From Sphagnum compactum (Eukaryota > Bryophyta > Sphagnopsida > Sphagnales): 64,000 nucleotides of DNA. Below the pieces are notes generated by a model. That model saw only the letters and a list, made by a program, of their open reading frames with translations, searched no databases and was not told where the DNA came from. The stretch spans positions 12,137,668 to 12,201,667 of the forward strand of contig OZ234496.1 of NCBI GenBank assembly GCA_965153455.1, in the 5' to 3' direction. Below are positions 1-11,504 of this stretch, piece by piece. The position numbers were made by a program, and so were the translations under genes. Positions within the stretch are counted from its first letter, which is position 1; the number at the start of each line of letters is the position of its first letter.

Positions 1-1380
1 TAAATACAAATTCTCATTTTGTAAATCTACTTGTATTTTAAATAACCACTAAAAACCAACTTTTACAATGCAAAATTTGAAAATTAATGTACAATAATGA
101 AGAACATTCAATATATAATTATGATGGTTATTATCATTATTACTATGTTGACCAAATTTGCATGAGATCTACCATTTTCATCTTGAGCTACAACATGGTT
201 ATTGAAAGTCTACATTCTTGCATAGACAAGGTTCAAAACAACTACTTTGGCATCCTCTTCTTTTGTTAGCACACATGATACTTTTTTTACATACATCTTG
301 TCTTATCATTTAGATGATCCAAAAGGGATGTTATGGGTATATTCCATGACTTGTTTACCTTTATCAATGAACATGCCCCTTTCATTCTTGCATCCATTGT
401 TTCCTCTATTGATTCATTTGTTTGTTTGCATCTCCTTATTGTAGTAACTTTACTATACCTTGTTGACTTATAAGTCATGTGTAATGTCTAATTCAAATTT
501 AACATTTTTTTGGTCCATTGTTGGTTGGTTGAATATGCCCCTTCGTTGTTTACAAGGCACATTTGATGTCATGATTGCCCCAAGCCTCTTGGCCTTAGCT
601 TGCAATTTGGTTTGACAAGGGTTATACACTTATCTTTCTTGTAGTTAACCCGATAGATTAGAAACCATATTAGGGACTTAGGTTTGTTAGAAATTCATGT
701 GATTTTAGTACTTTAGTATTAAAAATTAGGGTGTAGTCATTGAAAGGTCCTTCCACACTAAATTGAGATTTATTGTTGCTATATAGATTGCGCATGTGAA
801 TTTGAATGTGCAATGAATTGGTTTGATTTGTGATTTTTATTTTATTTTGTTCTCAAGACTATTGCACTATCATCTAGTGTTTAAAAAAACAATTGAAGTT
901 CATATCACACACTTGTTGTAAAAAGGACATGTTGAGGAATAGATAGAATTGAAAAAGCTAAGGGTCAATTATATTATATTTTCTCTTATTGCTTGTCAAT
1001 GTGTTGCTTTATTTTGGTAGTAATGTAATGTGCCCAAAATATGGGGGAATCTGCAAGGTGCAATCATAAATGTTTCAATTTTTTGTATTTGAGGGTAGGA
1101 TTATTTGTTGTTATGTTCAATTGCCTTTTTCACATTTGTGCATTGGGACGTAGCTAAGGTTTTTACACATTTATGTTCAATTGTCTTTCGTTTAATGGGA
1201 CCCCCAACCTCCATCACCAAACAACGCCTTTGCACAACTTGCATCGGCATCTTTAAAAGTACCTCAAGACACACCCATAACAAAACATTAAAAGAACCCG
1301 CCCTCCTACTTTTTGCAAAATTACAATAAGTTGTACACACTTTTGTGTTCCAAGACCCATTTCACCAAACATCTTTTTGG
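1..1380. other. intergenic, no gene seen
   Basis: AT-rich sequence with no open frame that looks coding. The short frames here (at most about 80 codons) have no recognisable motif and no splice-compatible neighbours. Probably decayed repeat sequence. Confidence 0.5.
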
Positions 1381-1676
1381 CCTTGCCTTGGTAGGCAAGG
1401 ATATTTATTGTGTTTAGATTCATTATAGAGTATAGAAACTTAAGGGATTTTGGCCCCTAGGTAAATAAGTCTATTTTTATAAGACGATTATTGAAACTTG
1501 AGATTAGTTATAGAGTTATAATATCTTGAAGGATTTTGGTTTCTTTTAGAGGATTTTTTGAAGATTATATATATTTTTTGCATGGTGAAACATTTGAGTT
1601 TCCCTAAGTCTTCATTTGCCTTAAGATACTTTTTAATGTAAATGGCAAGGCCACAGTTGTGACACACCCCTTGTTT
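1381..1676 (+). repeat. dispersed repeat R1, copy A (left outer arm of foldback)
   Basis: A unit of about 300 bp that starts with a perfect 8-bp stem-loop (CCTTGCCT, four-base loop, AGGCAAGG at 1381-1400) and ends near GTGACACACCCCTTG at about 1660-1674. It recurs inverted at 6578-6886 and in the same orientation at 55605-55914, with small indels. Read on the minus strand it begins TGTGTCACA and ends GGCAAGGCCA, so it has TG...CA ends like a solo LTR. I could not find a matching target-site duplication, so the class is uncertain. Confidence 0.75.
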
Positions 1677-2516
1677 CATAAGGATGGAGAGTTTTTTTCA
1701 TACTTACCCAAGTTTTTATGCCCATAACCAAACACAATATGGTTACCTAGGCCCACCCAAAAAGGGACCTAAGAAAACTAGGTGAGAGACTCTAGATAGA
1801 CCTATGGCACCTTTTTTAAAACGGTGACAAGAGGGTGACTATTCACCACTTTCTTGTATTTATGGTACCTCGGTACTCATAGCCCTGAGTTTTCACTAGA
1901 AGGTGCAGATTCCACGGTTTAGAATAGGCATGGAAAAAGGGCGAATCAGCGGGATTCCCGGAATACGGAAGGCTGGAATTGATCCCGTGTTCCACCGGCC
2001 ACACGTCCAATGGTCGAATACTACCAAGGATTCAGACTATTTTATTTTATTTTTTCCTCCTTTTTCTTGGCGGCGGTGGGGGTAGGTTTTAGGTTTTGGG
2101 GGGGAAGGGGGGGGGGTGTGAGGGAGTCGTTTATTTTCACTGGGGGTTTTGTAGTTTTCTGACTCTTTTCTTTTGTGGGGTTCATATTCGTCTCTGCAGC
2201 ATTCGTCTGTTGGGGAGGGGGTTATGGTTTTTGGATTCTCCTGGAGTCCACCAAATCAGCCCATCCCTTCAATGGGGACTTTTCGATGATGAAACCATGC
2301 CCACCATAAATGAAACAAACCACCACAAAAAAAAAGAAAAGGGAAACAAGGAACAAAATGAAAATACCCATGTCCAAGAAGACAAATGAACCATCTAAGA
2401 GGGCCCCCACAAAGGGAACGTCAAGTTCCCCAACCCCCTCCTGTCGCGAGAAGCATATCAAATAAGGAAAGGGAACTTTTTTCTTTGGCTACCGGGCTTG
2501 GGAAGAAACAAGTAAA

Positions 2517-2752
2517 TACTACCCTAAGGTCAGGTCAGTTTCGTCATGAAATAATCCTCAAAATAGTTTTCTGAAAATATGAAGTCGACATGTTGAAAAT
2601 CATCATAATTTATCATACACTACACTTTGAATAACTTCACTACTCATGTGAAAATATCATAATAGATCACGAAAAATTCAATAATGAATTAATTTTTTGA
2701 AAGAAAAATTTATTTGTTTTGTCAATGTGGAAACTGACCCTAGGCTATGGTA
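2517..2752 (+). repeat. dispersed repeat R2, copy A
   Basis: A diverged direct copy lies at about 42055-42310. Shared landmarks, in order, are a CCCTAAGGTC/CCCTAGGGTC block, ATCATAATT, GAATTAATTTTTT and the ending TGTCAATGTGGAA followed by CCCTAGGCT. No coding capacity is seen. Element class unknown. Confidence 0.6.
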
Positions 2753-3379
2753 TTGGGATCAAATTGGGCTTTTGTTATTTACAAAGTTTTCAAATCTTCA
2801 AATCCTGTTATGTTCATTTCATGTACATATGGACATTTGGACTTGCTTTTGTTTTTATTCATTCTATTATACAAGCATTTCAGTATTGCAACTTACCACC
2901 CAAAGACCTGCCAGAATTCTTTAAGTGTATTTGGAGGTAAAGTTACAGAGCCGGATTTTTTTCATTTGTGCAAGATGACCCAGTGTTTTGGAAAACAAAC
3001 TTTCCGCCCTTGAGGAAAAAATTAGTGTTGGCCGAAAGCAAAAAGATATTAGAATAATTTCATTTGAAAAGGGGAAAGGATTGAAATATTCAACATCTAT
3101 AGCTGTTGAGATTCATATTTTCTAAAGTTCCCAAGCAGGAGATTGACTGATGAAACCCTGGCAAACTCCATTAAACAAAGCACCCAATAAAGGGGGAAAG
3201 AAAGAACAAAGAGAAAGGACTCAAGGCCAAGCCAAAAAAGAAAAACCCAAAGTGGGTCACAAAGGGGCAAATATTCGGTGAAAGTGAGATTCAAGACTGG
3301 CTCTATAGTTGGATCAGATTGTTTCAAATGTTAGACCTAATTTGCGGTTTTTGTGAGCTATGGGCACAATTATGCTTTT

Positions 3380-3905
3380 GGACAAGTGGGCTACACACTA
3401 GGACAAATCTAGAGTTATGATTGCTTGTGGAAGCATGATGTCAAAAGGCTATGGTTCTCTTGTATTAAATTTTAAAGAATTGTTGGTGGGTTATGTGACA
3501 TGGGGGGGAAGAATAATTTTGGACAAGTGGGTTACACATTAAGTGGAAGTAGGAGATTCACGGCTTCTCTCTGGTGAATATTGTAGAAGAGTTTCCTGTA
3601 GGAGTGGTAGGCCCAGATGAAGGGTGTGCCAGAGGGTGTTCCCAAACCTCACTAGAACACAACCTCTGCACACATACACAGCTCTCATTTTATGGGAACA
3701 TGGGAACATATACAAGTAGCACGATCCTTAGGGTTCGCCTCCTGGTGGAGATCCCTCAAAGTACACAGAGAAACAAAAAGAAAGTTGTGTATGTAGGATT
3801 TCTAAAGACTTCTGTTTCTTGTTTCAAATTTAGGGGAAATTGGGGGCTAATGTGAGTTGTGGCAGAATATTTTTCCCAAATCAAGTGGGCTACACACTAG
3901 GCCAG
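3380..3905 (+). repeat. short motif repeated three times
   Basis: The motif ACAAGTGGGCTACACACTA, with small changes, occurs near 3382, 3523 and 3882. The spacing is uneven (about 140 and 360 bp), so this is an interspersed motif, not a tandem array. No function is apparent. Confidence 0.5.
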
Positions 3906-4023
3906 CTTTCAATGGTTCATGCAACGGAGGGACAAAATGACAAAAATGAGTGGAGAAGGACAATCACAAGTTGGTTTTAGGTGTTGGTGCCGTGTAAGAA
4001 TGAAGAAAAAATTTCATGGTTTT

Positions 4024-6466
4024 GTAACTCGATGTGTAACTCGATGTAATTATAGAATTACTTAGGTAATTGTTTAAAGGGGTAAGTTGAGTGGTAGGAT
4101 TCTATAATTTGGTCATGGTGCATTGACTTTCACATATTAATTTATGTGAGAGTCATATGCACCATGTGATTATGTTTCTTTGTGATTAATTGTGGAATCA
4201 CATGTGCACCATGTGATTATGTTTCTTTGTGATTAATTATGAAATCACATGGGAACCATGTGGTGGATAAAATTTAGGAAGTTTCTTGACTAGTTTCCTT
4301 TTGGTTGGTATATACGTGGGTGTTTGTGACCTTGAGAAACACCTTCACTTGTACAAAGTTATTGTATAAATGTAAAGTTTGTTAGAATTGAAGTTTTGAT
4401 TTTTGAAAGGCTTTTCGTTTTGAATGGTTTTGGTGTTGTTTGTGTTTAGTTCATGATAGGAGAATGGTGAGGCTTGCATAGACAATTGAAGGGTGAGAAA
4501 ATAATTTTACAACCAAGGACATAGATTTCATAGCTATGTAGTAATCATACATAGTTTCGGTTCCAAACCCGTTCGTGTTGTACATCTTTTTGGTTCTGTA
4601 ACCAGGACCCGAATCTATGTTCTTTGTGTTATGGAACTTGATTCTATCGTTAAAAGTTTGGTAGGAAGAAGAAAGGAAAAGGAAAGAAAAAAACAATTTT
4701 TATTTTTTTTATTTTAAAACAAGAGATGCAAGGTGACTTGTTTATCCCTGAATCATGGACAAATTTGACAACATGGGTGGAGGAGATTCAGCTTGTGGCA
4801 ATGGAGATCACGAAAGGCAAACCAAGCCGAGTTTGGTGCACGATTGGGCGCGTAAAGCAACATCATGAAGACCATAAACACGAGTCATTCTGTCTAACCC
4901 CAAGCTTGCTTTTGGATATTACTTGTAATCCTAGGCATGAACTAGAGTTGGATTTGTGGGAATCTAAGAAGGTTCGCAAAGGAAAGTTGTAGGCAAGAAA
5001 GGAAAAGAAAATGGCACGTGTTAAGCCATATGAGAAAATGTAAATAGAAGTTTATAAAGGATAGTGAGTGTTCTTGAGTAAGCTCATGTTCGTTAAACCT
5101 TGTTGAAACCTTTAGACTTTTTATATTAAAAATGTTGTAGGTTGTTGAAAGAATTAAAAAGAATATATGATTTATTTTTAAGATTAGTGTTTTAGTGAAA
5201 ATATTAATGTCAACGTTAGGAGAGGCTTTTGACTCCCATGGTACACAGTTTCCCGAAGATAGGCAACAGACCCCATCATTGACATTAGGAGTTGCTAGGC
5301 CAAGATCACTTATTGAAAGGCCTTTGGAAGAGCCTGGGACTGTAGGTGAACCAGGTGTGGTAATATCACAACTATGTAGACGACGAGAGGAATTTGGGCC
5401 TCAACCTGACCGAGAACCTGCAAGGCAACGCCAAAAGACAATCACACAAAAACAACATTTACAAGATCATGACCATCACAAGTATCAATGACGCCTCCAC
5501 TCCACATGACATGCAAGTTATTGGTTCTGGCATAATCTAGAGTTGCATCCTTCTTCCTAAGTTAGATGAGTAAATGTTGTTCTTGTGTGATTGTCCTTTG
5601 GCATTGCCTTGGAGGTTCTGGCTCAGGTTGAGACCTAGATTCCTCCCGTCATCTACATAGTTGTGATACTACCACACCTAGTTCACCTACAGTCCCAGGC
5701 TCTTCCAAAGGTCTTTCAATAAGTGATCTTAGCCTAGCAACTCTTAATGTCAATGATGAGGTCTGTTGCCTATCTTCGGGAAACTGTGTACCATGGGAGT
5801 CAGAAGCCTATTAATGTTTTCACTAAAACACTAATCTTAAAAAAAATCATATATTCTTTTTATTTCTTTCAACAACCTATAACACTTTTTATATAAAAAG
5901 TCTAAAGGTTTCAACAAGGTTTAACGAACATGAGTTTACTCAAGAACACTCACTATCCTTTATAAACTTCTATTTACATTTTCTCATATGGCTTAACACA
6001 TGCCTTTTTCTTTTCCTTTCTTGCCTGCAACTTTCCTTTGCGCACCTTCTTAGATTCCCACAAATCCAACTTTAGTTCATGCCTAAGATTACAAGTAATA
6101 TCCAAAAGCAAGCTTGGGGTCAGACAAAATGACTCGTGTTTATGGTCTTCATGATGCTGCTTTACGCGCCCAATCGTGCACCAAATTCGGCTTGGTTTGC
6201 CTTTCGTGATCTCCATTGCCACATAATCACATGGTGCACATGTGATTCCACAATTAATCACAAGGAAATATAATCATATGGTGCACATGTGATTCCACAA
6301 TTAATCAGAAGGAAACATAATCACATGGTGCACATGACTTCCACATAAATTAATATGTGAAAGTCAATGCACCATAACCAAATTATAGAATCCTACCACT
6401 CAACTTACCCCTTAAAACAATTACCTAAATAATTCTATAATTACATCAAGTTACACATCAAGTTAC
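4024..6466. repeat. large foldback (inverted repeat) with about 105-bp loop
   Basis: The left arm 4796-5463 is closely matched, inverted, by 5571-6221, and 4024-4260 is matched by 6222-6466. The loop is about 5464-5570. A left-arm stretch of about 535 bp (4261-4795) is absent on the right. Both arms keep the same open frame in opposite orientations (plus strand from 4726 and minus strand from 6261, sharing the residues CTIGRVKQHHEDHKHESFCL), so divergence is low. A second shared frame lies at 5195-5491. The frames match no family I know. A tandem duplication of about 48 bp lies inside each arm (4156-4249 on the left). With R1 copies A and B outside, the whole structure runs from 1381 to 6886. 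Confidence 0.8.
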
Positions 6467-6577
6467 AGTTTCAATGGCTCAGAAGTCACCAAACTTCTTA
6501 ACCCACACATGATGAAAGCAAAAAAGAAGAGTCAAATTCGATAAGTGGCCCCAATGACAAACTGATGGAAAATGAAA

Positions 6578-6886
6578 AACAAGGGGTGTGTCACACTGTG
6601 GCCTTGCCATTTACATTAAAAAGCATCTTAATGCAAAAGAAGAATTATAAAAACTCAAATATTTCACCATGCAAAAAAATAATTTTTAAAAAATCCTCTA
6701 AAAGAAACCAAAATCCTTCAAGATATTACAACTCTATATCTAATCTCAAGTTTCAACACAAGCCAAAATCTCATCTTTCAAAAATCATCATATAAGAATA
6801 GACCTATGACCTAGGGGCGAAAATCCCTTAAGCTACTATACTCTAGAATGAATCTAAACACAATATCCTTGCCTTGGTAGGCAAGG
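6578..6886 (-). repeat. dispersed repeat R1, copy B (right outer arm of foldback)
   Basis: Inverted copy of 1381-1676. It begins AACAAGGGGTGTGTCACA and ends with the same CCTTGCCT/AGGCAAGG stem-loop at 6867-6886. Minor indels separate it from copy A. Confidence 0.75.
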
Positions 6887-8400
6887 ACAATAAAAGAAAA
6901 TCAGAGGTCTTTCATGCAGGGGTAACGCCCGAGCAACAGCAGCAGGGTGTTCTGAAATAAGGGCCTGATCCCACAGGCACCAGCCAATGGCAGGCTTGCC
7001 TTTGGAGAACACCTTCCTCCAAGGGAGTTAAAGCTCAACTGCTCAACGGCAAATATTTGCTGCTGTCCTACCGTGACTCATGAGCTCTTCTGCTCATACA
7101 GAAGGCATTACAATTTGGTGTGGAGACCTCTTTTGCTACCCAAATTATACAAAAATTGTTCATAATTGTATAATTGTTCATAATTGTACAAAAATTCATA
7201 ATGCCCTCCATATGAGTAGAAGCGCCTACCTTATGAGGCAGTGAACAGACATAATGTTAAGTGTGGTAAGGTGCCCTCCAACTACATTATGAAAATTCTC
7301 AGGTGCTTTATGAGTGGGCTAAATTGACGGTATTATATATCCATTGCCCAAGTTATACTTTCAAGTGACCTTGATAATACCAAAGGAATAACAACCATAG
7401 TGACAATAATTTAAGCACAGCTTTCAGTTTACTAGACAGACATGGGCTTTGCTTGGAGGCTTGTAATGTATAATTATTCATTCCCAAGATGGCCAGCTTG
7501 AGAGGTTGGTTCCAATTTCATAAAGCACCTGGAGAAATTTCCTTGTGTATTTGAGAGGACATCTTATACATATTTAGAGCATCTCAACCCCAAAACTGTA
7601 AACAACTCCTGTTAAGGTTTGTTGTGTGCTCAATGTTTTTTCTTTCCCTCAATTTTCACATTTTTTCATCTTGAAAAATATGATTTTAACACATATAAAG
7701 TTGGGGGCGGGGTTAGACTATAGAATTTAGTCTGTAGCCAAAATTGGTTTAATATTCTTGTTGCTGATTGCCAGTTTAGTTACATTCATTTTTTTCTATT
7801 GAACTAGGTAGTTCACACGTCTTGACTTCAACCTCCTCAGGTTTCAAGCTCTCATGATCCCCACTCCCCATTCTAGATCCTCTCGAAGAGAGGTACTTCA
7901 GTCGCCCAGCTTGTAGTTTAACCAGCTTACCTGTTTTTCCCTCTTCATTGTCAGCAATCAAAAATAAATTTATTCCAAGAGTTGGTATGGGCCAAATGCA
8001 AAAAAGAATCCTCACGGGACTGCGCAAGGGAATCTGTGATGGTTGAGCATAACCTCCCATACCCATTTGTTTCTCTAAGGGGAAGGTTCAAAGGTAGGGT
8101 GGCCCTCAAGGAGAGGGGAGTTACCCTACATAAAGCACCCCAATATATAAACTGGGAATTCTTATTCTGTTTCATATTAATTAGTTGGGGTGCATCACAA
8201 GTCCAGCTTTTTTTTTTTGGGGTGCAATGAGTCAATTTACTTGGCCCATCGCAAAAAAAAGTTGAAACTACAAAGGCTCCCCAAAATAGAAGATTCTATG
8301 GAAAGATGGAGTGCCTCCCCCTTTTGGCCCACCTGTATAGGTGAGAAGGGGAGGACTTTGGGCAAAACATATGGGACTAGAATGAGGTGTTATTGGTAAT
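6887..8400. other. intergenic, no gene seen
   Basis: No open frame here has recognisable protein features. Opposing short frames at 7776-8235 look like chance. Nothing else can be assigned. Confidence 0.4.
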
Positions 8401-8490
8401 ACCCTTGGGGAACATATTGGGAACCTAGGGAACATATTGGGAACCTGATGGGAACTCATTGAGAACTTGAAAGGAACATGTTGGGAACAA
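8401..8490 (+). repeat. short GGGAAC-type tandem repeat
   Basis: Imperfect units of about 20 bp around GGGAACATATTGGGAACCT repeat four to five times and become more diverged toward the 3' end. Confidence 0.6.
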
Positions 8491-8880
8491 AGGAAAAAAG
8501 GAAAAGATCCTTCACCCCGCCACCGAACCCAAAACTTAAAAAGCAAAAAATCAAAGCACTTTGAATGCATGCTGAGCGTTCCTGTTGGCTACATGAAATT
8601 TCTATTTCCAAAACTATTAGTCGCCATTTTTGCCATGGGTTAATATTAGTGTTGTTTGGTTATCAATATGTATAATTAGCAAATATGTATATATACATAT
8701 TTGAAACTAGTTTTCATCATCATGATTGATTTTAGTTGTTGTGTGTAGATTTTATCGCATGGATTATGGACTTCTAACTACACTCCTCACCTCACCAACA
8801 TCATATGTTGTTGCCCAAGCTTTTGATATTATCTTGGGCTCTTAGATTTGGGTGTTAGGGTGATTTTTGTTTTCTTGTAG

Positions 8881-8950
8881 GCAACTTGTGCTGCAATGGG
8901 CAGAGTTCTTGTTTCAAGAACTGGGATTCAATTCTCCCACAAGTTACTGC
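8881..8950 (+). other. tRNA-like sequence (SINE head or tRNA pseudogene)
   Basis: The sequence can be drawn as a degenerate cloverleaf. The possible parts are an acceptor pairing AACTTG/CAAGTT, a D-like arm TGC...GCA with GG in its loop, a central stem AGTTCTTG/CAAGAACT, and a T-like arm TGGGA/TCCCA around TTCAATTC. The central arm is too long for a normal anticodon arm and there is no variable loop. I therefore call it tRNA-derived debris, not a working tRNA. Confidence 0.3.
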
Positions 8951-9009
8951 AATTTGTAAGGTGAATTGGTAGGGTGTTCATGTTTGTTTTACTACACTTA
9001 TAGATTTTT

Positions 9010-9205
9010 GTGTAATATTCATATGTTCTATTCATATCTATAGTTTATCAACATTTGAATTCTTGTTCATTCATAATTAGACCATATGCATATCTACAAT
9101 TTATCAAAATTTGAAAACTAATTCATTAATAACCAGACTGTATATATAGTTATAATTTATCAGCATTTGAAAACCTTTGAAAACTTGTTCATTCGTAACC
9201 AGCAA
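9010..9205 (+). repeat. about 65-bp tandem repeat, three diverged copies
   Basis: Three successive copies share TTTATCAACATTTGAA, TTGTTCATTCATAA and ACCAG-type ends. The period is roughly 60-70 bp and divergence is clear. Confidence 0.55.
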
Positions 9206-10499
9206 AGGGAAATTAAAGTGATGGAATACATATCCTTAATTCTTTTTTAAAAATAAAAGTGTGTTAAAAAAAACAAAAAAAATAAAGAAAATAGGAAAGA
9301 GAAAGGAAAAACTTAAATGGAGCGTGTCTGTAGGGTTGTATGTGCATCAAGGAATCAAATATAATTTCCTACAAAGAAGAAGAACACTGAAATAACTTGT
9401 CATCAGCTAGTGATTTGTGTAAATAGCACATGAGATGTACATTTCAAACATTAAATCTCTCCTCGCAAAAGGGGCATATTCAGTATACGTTTTGTAGGAC
9501 GGTGGTGTTTACCATCTAAAATGTTATGGTTACCATGAGGTTTTTTTTTCTCATGAGGGTAAAACGTCATAATTGGGGGGGGGGATTCCAAACATATGGG
9601 GCCTAGGATGCGGTGGTAGGGCCTTACATTTCAGGAATGTCCACCACTTATGGGTATTTTCCAACATAAAGCAAGCGCAAGATGAACATTGTCTTAAGTG
9701 TAAGTGTAAACATACTTCCATCACAAAGCACTAGGAAAGATATTATGTCTACTACAATTAGGATTGAGAGGGACCTTATGCTTACCTACAAATAGGTGTA
9801 AGGTCCCTTCTACTTCTATATAGTAGGTAGAAGATCCCTCCTCTTTTCTAGGAGCGATCTTCATGTACATTAGGTGTCCTATGAAGACATGTCCTAAGAA
9901 ATTTCTCCCAAGTGCTTTATGACAATACTCAATGTTTTGAAGCTTTGGAACATACCTTTGGAATACTCACTAAATTCAAAGCCCCTCATACGTTACACAA
10001 CTGATCCAAACCACACCTTGAGTGAAGGATGAGGAGTCCCAGTGATTTTTTTGGGGGGATAACTTTTGTTGTTTATTTTTGGCAACACACATTGGGAAAA
10101 GTTTTTTTTTCTCTAGAGTAAATTCGGCAAAATTTGCTAACTTTTTGGCAAACTTCACCATAATTTATTGGCACCTATCACAAAATTGTAAGAAAAAAAA
10201 CCCTGGTGAGGAGGACTCATCCTTGCTTGAAGAAAATCTTCCCATTCCTTCACTCAACTATTTCTTGGAAGTGGCATGCACCAAATTGAAGTCTCAAAAT
10301 TGGGGGGTTTTTAAGGCGTGTCCATCATTTTTTGTGTAGAGCTACTGACCAGCCAACCTAATTTAATTCCACAAAAGAATGCCCCCAAAAAAAAATTGGG
10401 GGGGGGGGGAGCGGGTAGATGTACCTATTTCTTATTTGGTTGATAGGTAGGTGGGGTCACGAGGTACCTATACGAGCGAGCATATGAGAGCAGACTGCT
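9206..10499. other. intergenic, no gene seen
   Basis: AT-rich sequence with G tracts at about 9577-9585 and 10399-10410. No supported gene. The right end rises in GC toward the upstream region of the TPR gene. Confidence 0.4.
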
Positions 10500-11504
10500 A
10501 GAGCGTCTCTCCACCGTTGCCTCTCCTCTTTGCTTTTCCTCGCGTCTTCCCAACGCGCCCACCTACTCCGCGTTTGCTCTCTCCGCCACAGCCTCCTGCG
10601 CCGATCTCGCTACTAAAGAGACAGGATCGCCCGTCTGCCTTACAAATGCCCTTCAGTTTCTTGCTTCACAGTATCCGGGTCTTCACAATAGTGTTTCGCC
10701 GGTCGGCCTTCAGCGTGGGATCTTGATCCCGCTGATCAGAGAATTTTCCGAACGGTTCAGACGATCTGTGGCTTAATTCCAGAGGATCCGAACCGGCTTT
10801 GGAAGTTTTTTGTGTAGCGGCAACAAGCAATTTGTTGCTGGCATTTTGGATTTTGGTTTTGTTTCTTCTTTCTTTTTTTCGAACGGTTGTATCTGCTTTC
10901 TGAATTTTTCTTCTACCCCCCTTGTTCTTTTATCTGCTGTGATCTGCATACTGATTGTTATAAGGAGATCCGAGCACCAGTTTATTCCACTCGTGTTGTT
11001 ATTCAAGTGCTCCTTGTGTTGGTTTGTGCTGCCAAGTAGTAGTAGTAGTAGTAGTAGTAGTGCTTGAAAGACGTAATTTAATTTCCAGTTTAGAATTTTT
11101 CAAGCTGCCAGGGGTGATTTCTCTTAAGAGGCTTACGATATTCGAGCTCTCGAAGATCGACGTGCTATTTCTTCCTCCTTGCAGTCTTGAAGAACATCTT
11201 CTTGTGTTGGCCACGGTTGGAACTGCGGGAACTAGTACTGCTGCATAACAACGCGATCACCAACGCTGCAGCATAAGTACTGTACTTATTTTCTCACTCC
11301 CTGAGGAGACCTTGAAGAAGTAAGAAGAGTGTTTGCTACTGCGTTTGATGTATTATGTACCGCATGCATTAGACAGTAAGAAATCGCTACGCATACGCAC
11401 ATGAGGTTTCGCATTCTGTAAGCCTTTGCGCCGATTCAAGTTGATAAACATTACAGTGGTACACACTACTGCGTTGTTGTCGATCGCTTTTCTTGGAGAG
11501 AAGA
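10500..11504 (+). promoter_or_regulatory. 5' region and probable leader of the TPR gene
   Basis: This GC-richer, pyrimidine-rich segment lies just before the TPR coding frame and differs sharply from the AT-rich DNA to its left. Short frames in it are not conserved in style with the downstream protein. It most likely holds the promoter and a long 5' UTR, possibly with a leader intron. An AGT microsatellite lies at 11035-11061. The transcription start cannot be placed. Confidence 0.45.
11035..11061 (+). repeat. (AGT)n microsatellite
   Basis: Nine uninterrupted trinucleotide units in the probable leader of the TPR gene. Confidence 0.9.

Larger units (their letters stand above)
1677..4023. other. 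repeat-derived segment between foldback arms, no gene seen
   Basis: This 2.3 kb lies between the outer and inner left arms of the foldback and has almost no counterpart on the right side, where the two arms are only about 110 bp apart. It holds a G-rich tract (2097-2118), dispersed repeat R2 (2517-2752) and a motif repeated three times (3382-3900). A 93-codon frame at 3574-3855 has no recognisable domain. The segment probably arrived by later insertion into the left arm. Confidence 0.45.

Noticed and set aside
2096-2461. Opposing frames of 80-100 codons in a G-rich tract
   Set aside because: Low-complexity composition, no motif, and inside a repeat-rich segment.
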